Made by a program: the position numbers and the translations under genes
The notes under the pieces: generated by a model
Seen by the model: the letters and a program-made list of their open reading frames with translations, nothing else
What the model was told of the DNA's origin: nothing
Databases searched by the model: none
Assembly (NCBI GenBank): GCA_030600525.1
Contig: JAUVLX010000107.1
Location: 1 to 10,113 of the forward strand
Length of the DNA stretch: 10,113 nt
DNA from: Desulfobulbus sp.
Lineage (GTDB): Bacteria > Desulfobacterota > Desulfobulbia > Desulfobulbales > Desulfobulbaceae
Reading direction: 5' to 3'
Shown here: piece by piece, positions 6,461 through 10,113 of the stretch
Layout of the letters: every line of letters starts with the position of its first letter
How positions within the stretch are numbered: position 1 is the first letter of the stretch

Positions 6461-8149
6461 GTGAAACTCTGTAATCATTTCCGCAAAATGCTGCGAATCC
6501 GGCCCTTTTATAGTGTTCTATTTTATTGTATATTCTTTTTTTTTCCTCATTCATATGCAGCAACGTCCCAAATAGTCGAGAGGGACATGCCACCTGCTCC
6601 CCCTAAAGCTTTTTTTCCAGTAACCACTCTTTCCAGTCCAATCGTTGATGACATTGTTCACCAATTGTACCAGGAAAACGACTTTGCCCCTTTCTGGATA
6701 CAGAAAAATGGTAATAGAACCAAAGCCACAATTATTGTACAGATACTAGCTGATAGCTGGTTTGAAGGGCTCCATCCGGAAGATTATCTACTGCCATCCA
6801 TCCATGCTCGATGGTACAGCAATACTCAACAAGACTTGGCCCTGCTCGATCTCCTCCTTACCAAAGGTCTCGCCAGGTACACCGCTGATATTCAGGGGGG
6901 AAGAATCAACCCCTGTATGCTGAACCCGCGACTGTTTGCCGCAGCCCGCACTAAAGAGGTAAATATTCACCAACTTCTCCAACAGGCTGTAGCAGCACCT
7001 GACATCGCAGGATTCATGGAAAACCTACTTCCTGATCACAGCGAATACAGACTTTTGAAGGGAGCCCTTTCCCGTTACCGGAAAATAGCAACGTCCTATA
7101 CGATGTCGCCCATCCCCTACGGTCCTGTACTTAAACCAGGGATGCAGGACCCCAGGTTACCCAGCATTATTAAACGACTGCAGGCCAGTGGTGATTTATC
7201 TAACTCCATTCCCCCTACAATTGAATACACCGAAGATACCGCTAACGGTATTATCTCCTTTCAAAGACGTTTTAACCTAACCACCGACGGTGTTATAGGA
7301 GATAAAACTCTGGCAGCGTTAAACACTTCTGCAGATTACCTTATTAAGCGTATACTCATCAATCTAGAACGCTGGCGTTGGCTCCCCAAAAAAGTGCAAG
7401 GAACACAAATTTCTGTCAACATCGCAAATTTTCAGCTTACAGCGTTCAACAATGATACTCCGCCTCTCCAAATGCCCGTTATAGTTGGTAAGGTATACAA
7501 CAAGACACCGGTGTTCAGTGACTTGATGCGCTATATTGTCTTTAATCCCTACTGGAACATTCCTTTAAGCATTGCAGCCGATGAAATCGTTCCCAGCCAA
7601 ATCGAAAACCCCGGCTACCTTACAACCAATAATATCAAGATATTTAAAGGATGGGATGCATCCAGCCCTGCCGTTGACCCTCATACTATTGACTGGGTTA
7701 CCCTTGGTAATAAAATAAGAAATTACAGGCTGCGTCAAGAACCTGGGAAAGGTAATTCCCTTGGCAGGCTCAAGTTTATTTTCCCGAATAAATATAATAT
7801 ATATTTACACGATACCCCTACCCAAAATCTTTTTAACCGTCACCAGAGGGCTTTCAGTCATGGATGCATACGTGTCAGTGACCCGGAAGAACTTGCCCTC
7901 TATCTTCTTCAAGGTAATCAAAAGCCATGGAATGCTGAGGCTATTAGGCAACAGATAATGACAGGCAAAAGGAAAGTTGTTGTCCTTGATTACCCAATTC
8001 CGGTGCATATTCTTTACCGAACCGTTTATGTTGATCCGGAAACAGAAGCTGTTCATTTTTATCCAGATATTTACGGGAGGGACGGCGAACTTCTAAGTAG
8101 TTTTTTCACCGAAACTAATGAGAATATTTGCCTCTATCCTCCTTACTAA
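6461..8149 (+). CDS. L,D-transpeptidase, YcbB/LdtD type (exported)
   Basis: Periplasmic enzyme that makes 3-3 crosslinks between meso-diaminopimelate residues of peptidoglycan stems, independently of penicillin-sensitive transpeptidases. Counting from GTG 6461 (562 residues), a signal peptide (RIRPFYSVLFYCIFFFFPHSYAA, residues 12-34) is followed by an N-terminal scaffold region (about 40-215). A peptidoglycan-binding-like domain follows (about 221-290, including SFQRRFNLTTDGVIGDKTLAAL), then the YkuD catalytic domain (about 316-500). The active site is SHGCIRVSDPEELALYL with nucleophile C469; H467 and the upstream H in IYLHDTP belong to the same site. The C-terminal DIYGRDGEL is characteristic of YcbB homologues. 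The length is a little below E. coli YcbB (about 615). The start is uncertain: GTG 6461 or ATG 6488 (residue 10) both lack a Shine-Dalgarno sequence, and ATG 6488 gives a more typical signal peptide. It lies 34 bp after the desulfidase gene, with no obvious functional link. Confidence 0.93.
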   Translation: MKLCNHFRKMLRIRPFYSVLFYCIFFFFPHSYAATSQIVERDMPPAPPKAFFPVTTLSSPIVDDIVHQLYQENDFAPFWIQKNGNRTKATIIVQILADSWFEGLHPEDYLLPSIHARWYSNTQQDLALLDLLLTKGLARYTADIQGGRINPCMLNPRLFAAARTKEVNIHQLLQQAVAAPDIAGFMENLLPDHSEYRLLKGALSRYRKIATSYTMSPIPYGPVLKPGMQDPRLPSIIKRLQASGDLSNSIPPTIEYTEDTANGIISFQRRFNLTTDGVIGDKTLAALNTSADYLIKRILINLERWRWLPKKVQGTQISVNIANFQLTAFNNDTPPLQMPVIVGKVYNKTPVFSDLMRYIVFNPYWNIPLSIAADEIVPSQIENPGYLTTNNIKIFKGWDASSPAVDPHTIDWVTLGNKIRNYRLRQEPGKGNSLGRLKFIFPNKYNIYLHDTPTQNLFNRHQRAFSHGCIRVSDPEELALYLLQGNQKPWNAEAIRQQIMTGKRKVVVLDYPIPVHILYRTVYVDPETEAVHFYPDIYGRDGELLSSFFTETNENICLYPPY

Positions 8150-8430
8150 AAAGAAAAGTTACCAACCCAAGATACGACCTAACTTTAAATTTGTCGCAAC
8201 GCTGAGAGATTGGCTGGCGACCATCATCGGACATTTCAGAGAAATGTGCCTCCTATGGCCTGCGAGACAAGCTGTTTATTTGTATCGGGGAAGGAATGGC
8301 GGGAGGAACTGGAAGATGCAGTTGATCTGCTGTTTTCGATACAAAAGGGTCAATTTACAGAAAACCCACACAGTCTTAGTTGAGCTTTCATGGCTAACAA
8401 AAAATAAAACAACACTCATCACTACCTATT

Positions 8431-8455
8431 AAAGATGGCCTAACACCCCATCTTT
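8431..8455 (+). terminator. Weak hairpin, possible terminator downstream of the transpeptidase gene
   Basis: AAAGATGG (8431-8438) pairs perfectly with CCATCTTT (8448-8455) around a 9-nt loop. The only T-run is the TCTTT within the right arm, so any intrinsic termination would be weak. It is nearly 300 bp after the transpeptidase stop, the first plus-strand hairpin of this kind I noticed downstream of that gene. Confidence 0.35.
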
Positions 8456-8583
8456 ATAACTATTGCACCACCAAAACGGACCTCTTTGCAGCAATTGCCT
8501 GTTATGAAACCCAGTTTGCTTTTGCTCAATAATAAGTTACCTTGATAAACACCCTCACAGCTCTCCCGCTTACCTCTTTTTCA

Positions 8584-8599
8584 GTCTCCGACCGGAGAC
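8584..8599. repeat. GC-rich inverted repeat just past the cytochrome stop
   Basis: GTCTCC (8584-8589), loop GACC, GGAGAC (8594-8599) form a compact six-pair hairpin. Flanking CTTTT on the left and AAAAG on the right can lengthen the stem with a small bulge. It sits 10 bp beyond the stop of the minus-strand cytochrome gene. Read in that direction it is followed by TGAAAAAG, not a T-run, so it is not a canonical intrinsic terminator, but it may protect the mRNA 3' end. Confidence 0.4.
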
Positions 8600-8609
8600 A
8601 AAAGTATCA

Positions 8610-9023
8610 TCAACCGCAGGAATCGGCGTCATTAGGGTCATAGGTCCAGGCACCGTTACGATAGAGATAATCGTTGATCAATAACAATTCCTCTTCGGAG
8701 AGAACGTCCCACGACCCATTTCGAGCGCATTTTTTGCGCCGTTTAAAAAAGATACGGTTCCAGGCAGCAGAAGTGTATGACTCAGTGTGAAGAAAAGGGG
8801 CCCCACTCTCATTCTCTCTTGAGTGACAACTTTTGCACACCTCTCTGAATTTTCTACCGCCTGTTCCCCAAGGTTCGCTTTCCCAGTCTAATGGTGTTCT
8901 GGCTATCAGCCTGCACATCTGCGTTCGTTGATCAAGACGTTCTGTAGGGCGGGCATGCGCATCTGCTGAAAAACAGAACAAAGAAATAATTGCCAGCACA
9001 CAGACAATAATCATGCTTTTCAT
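8610..9023 (-). CDS. Small exported c-type cytochrome, single CxxCH haem site
   Basis: Predicted periplasmic electron-transfer or redox protein of 137 residues. A clear signal peptide (MKSMIIVCVLAIISLFCFSADAHA, cleavage after residue 24) precedes a short mature chain with one haem-attachment motif, CKSCH (C63, C66, H67). No methionine follows the haem motif, so the sixth ligand would have to be H79, M36 upstream of the motif, another residue, or none. Three further cysteines (C37, C99, C136) could form disulfides. The C-terminal part reads like the helix-rich tail of a class I cytochrome c (SEEELLLINDYLYRNG). ATG 9023 is well supported by AAGAGGGTG a few bases upstream. The gene stands alone, 180 bp from the stress-protein gene on the same strand. 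I cannot assign a partner or named subfamily. Confidence 0.85.
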   Translation of the reverse strand: MKSMIIVCVLAIISLFCFSADAHARPTERLDQRTQMCRLIARTPLDWESEPWGTGGRKFREVCKSCHSRENESGAPFLHTESYTSAAWNRIFFKRRKKCARNGSWDVLSEEELLLINDYLYRNGAWTYDPNDADSCG

Positions 9024-9203
9024 ATCACCCTCTTCAATGCGTTTTTAGCAAAATTGACCGGATAGGCTATCAAATGGTCCCGTAAAAAACAGTAGTGCTG
9101 CTCCTAGTATAATTGTTTCGAGGACCTTGATGGATATATCAAGATAATTCAGGGATAAAAGGGAACCTTTCATGCCTGGTCAACAAGCCGGGCAGGAAAA
9201 AGA

Positions 9204-9695
9204 TCAATCGTTATTAGGCACCAGGTAAACCGGAATATTACTATACCGGGTAACCCGGCGTGCGCATGTCCCCATCATGGTATTCCCGAAAAAGGAATGT
9301 GCACTTTTCCCAATGACGATAACATCAACATTGTTTTCTTCAGCTATTCGGAGCAGCTCCCTGCTTGGGGTCCCCATGGAAACATGGACCTCTGTATCAG
9401 GGACTCTTTCCGCACTCTCACCTGCAAACTCTTCTTCGGCAAAAAGTTGCACCTGTTTTTTCATCCTTTCCAGGACATCATGCATCCCACCATCTTTGAG
9501 TACTTTTTCGGCTGTTTCAGCCGGAAGATAGGTCTCAACAATGGCGCTGCCAGCTGCCCCCAGGGGCTCAACGACATGAACCATCAACAACAGGGCATTA
9601 TATCGCCGGGCAAGACTGACTGCACGACGGAATACCGGCCTGGTATGCTCCCCGAGATCAGTTGCATAAAGAACTTTATTTATTGGTGGAATCAT
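9204..9695 (-). CDS. Universal stress protein (UspA family)
   Basis: Cytoplasmic Usp-domain protein of 163 residues, a typical single-domain length. It starts INKVLYATDLGEHTRPVFRRA, the usual first strand with the conserved aspartate and following helix. The C-terminal nucleotide loop is G129-x2-A132-x9-G142-T143. It matches the ATP-binding Usp pattern G-x2-G-x9-G-S/T except that the middle glycine is alanine, so ATP binding is possible but not assured. It ends in IPVYLVPNND. The start is secure: GGAGG at 9705-9701 lies five bases before ATG 9695. It follows a TRAP transporter permease gene on the same strand, an arrangement known from Halomonas TeaABC-TeaD, where the Usp modulates the transporter. 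A terminator in the 84-bp gap suggests that its expression is set separately or by read-through. Confidence 0.93.
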   Translation of the reverse strand: MIPPINKVLYATDLGEHTRPVFRRAVSLARRYNALLLMVHVVEPLGAAGSAIVETYLPAETAEKVLKDGGMHDVLERMKKQVQLFAEEEFAGESAERVPDTEVHVSMGTPSRELLRIAEENNVDVIVIGKSAHSFFGNTMMGTCARRVTRYSNIPVYLVPNND

Positions 9696-9730
9696 GTTGG
9701 CCTCCGTGATTTTTCGTTTGACCTTACTCT

Positions 9731-9766
9731 AAAAAAAAACACCCCTGAGAAACTCAGAGGTGTTTT
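9731..9766 (-). terminator. Intrinsic terminator between the TRAP permease and usp genes
   Basis: Read on the minus strand, AAAACACC, an A-C mismatch and CTGAG-type pairing form a 13-pair stem (9766-9753 with 9749-9736) around a 3-nt loop, running into a T9 tract complementary to A 9731-9739. It begins 13 bp after the permease stop and ends 35 bp before the usp ATG. The short T-run on the plus side (9763-9766) makes it weakly bidirectional. Confidence 0.88.
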
Positions 9767-9779
9767 CAACACTGATTAT

Positions 9780-10113
9780 TTAATTGTACCCATGCATCTT
9801 ATCCAGAAACTCTGGTAAGAAAAGTGATACCTGCGGAATATAGGTAATGATCATAAGGAACACGAGCAGCAACATCAACCATGGGAGACAGGCACGAATA
9901 ACCCAACCGATACTGTTGCCTGTTATCCCAGCAGTCACAAATAGATTTAGCCCAACGGGAGGAGTCAACATCCCGATCTCCATATTAACCACCATGATAA
10001 TTCCAAGGTGAATGGGATCAATGCCAATCTTAACTGCGATGGGAAACAGAATAGGAGCCATGATAAGCAGAATGGCTGATGGCTCCATAAAATTACCCGC
10101 CATGAGCAGCAGG
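9780..10113 (-). CDS. dctM: TRAP transporter large permease subunit (DctM family), C-terminal fragment
   Basis: The visible 111 residues are the C-terminal end of the large membrane subunit of a tripartite ATP-independent periplasmic transporter, which imports an organic acid or similar solute with a cation gradient. The frame is open to the right edge and continues as LLL before the first internal methionine (10103), so the true start lies outside the window. Hydrophobic segments cover about GNFMEPSAILLIMAPILFPIA, the next helix HLGIIMVVNMEIG, and a final helix WLMLLLVFLMIITYIP. The signature GMLTPPVGLNLFV is characteristic of DctM proteins. Substrate cannot be told from this end. Its position, with a terminator and then a Usp gene downstream, suggests a dctPQM-usp cluster whose other members lie beyond the edge. 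Confidence 0.93.
   Translation of the reverse strand, partial: LLLMAGNFMEPSAILLIMAPILFPIAVKIGIDPIHLGIIMVVNMEIGMLTPPVGLNLFVTAGITGNSIGWVIRACLPWLMLLLVFLMIITYIPQVSLFLPEFLDKMHGYN

Larger units (their letters stand above)
8150..8609. other. Intergenic region between convergent genes, no convincing gene
   Basis: About 460 bp between the stops of the L,D-transpeptidase and the minus-strand cytochrome gene. Three overlapping plus-strand frames are partly open: one over 8118-8432 that overlaps the transpeptidase 3' end, one with ATG 8255 to TGA 8381-8383 (42 codons), and an ATG-less stretch of about 44 codons after 8397. None has a ribosome binding site and I recognise none of the products. The stretch could be a decayed gene or plain spacer. 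Two hairpins inside it are listed separately. Confidence 0.5.

Noticed and set aside
8118..8432. 104-codon plus-strand ORF
   Set aside because: It starts inside the transpeptidase gene, lacks a ribosome binding site and has unpatterned composition; competing frames are equally open.
9174..9193. Hairpin GCCTGG/CCGGGC downstream of usp
   Set aside because: It has a mismatch when read as minus-strand RNA and no T-run, so I do not call it a usp terminator.
9297..9818. 173-codon plus-strand ORF
   Set aside because: It is antisense to the well-supported usp gene and runs across a terminator into dctM; a shadow frame.

Overview
The window looks like ordinary chromosome from an anaerobic, Gram-negative, respiring bacterium, most plausibly a sulfate- or sulfur-metabolising member of the Desulfobulbales (former Deltaproteobacteria). 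This is an inference. It rests on a menaquinone-type sdhCAB operon with a di-haem membrane anchor, an oxygen-sensitive Fe-S cysteine desulfidase, a secreted single-haem cytochrome c, and a TRAP transporter linked to a universal stress protein. No 16S rRNA or other marker gene is present to confirm it.

Layout, left to right. Bases 1-770 hold the start of an unrecognised minus-strand protein (at least 256 residues) that runs off the left edge. Bases 771-1424 are a divergent, AT-rich intergenic region with a perfect TTGACA box, a 14-bp near-palindrome and a repeat cluster. Bases 1425-4992 hold the succinate dehydrogenase/fumarate reductase operon in the order C (membrane cytochrome b), A (flavoprotein), B (iron-sulfur protein), closed by a very strong intrinsic terminator. 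Next, on the plus strand, come a CyuA/YhaM-type L-cysteine desulfidase with its own promoter (5206-6426) and, 34 bp downstream, a YcbB/LdtD-type L,D-transpeptidase (6461-8149). Bases 8150-8609 have no convincing gene. The right-hand third is on the minus strand: a small exported c-type cytochrome (8610-9023), a universal stress protein (9204-9695) and the C-terminal end of a TRAP transporter large permease (from 9780 off the right edge). An intrinsic terminator lies between the last two.

How the genes work together. SdhCAB links the succinate/fumarate couple in the cytoplasm to the menaquinone pool. The desulfidase breaks cysteine into pyruvate, ammonia and sulfide, and the transpeptidase crosslinks peptidoglycan. 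The TRAP permease imports an organic solute, and the downstream Usp probably modulates it or senses energy status, as TeaD does for TeaABC. I see no sign of a defence island, prophage, IS element, CRISPR array or RNA gene. The parts most worth a second look are the unrecognised left-edge protein, the regulatory DNA upstream of sdhC, the cytochrome with no obvious methionine ligand, and the terminator separating dctM from usp.
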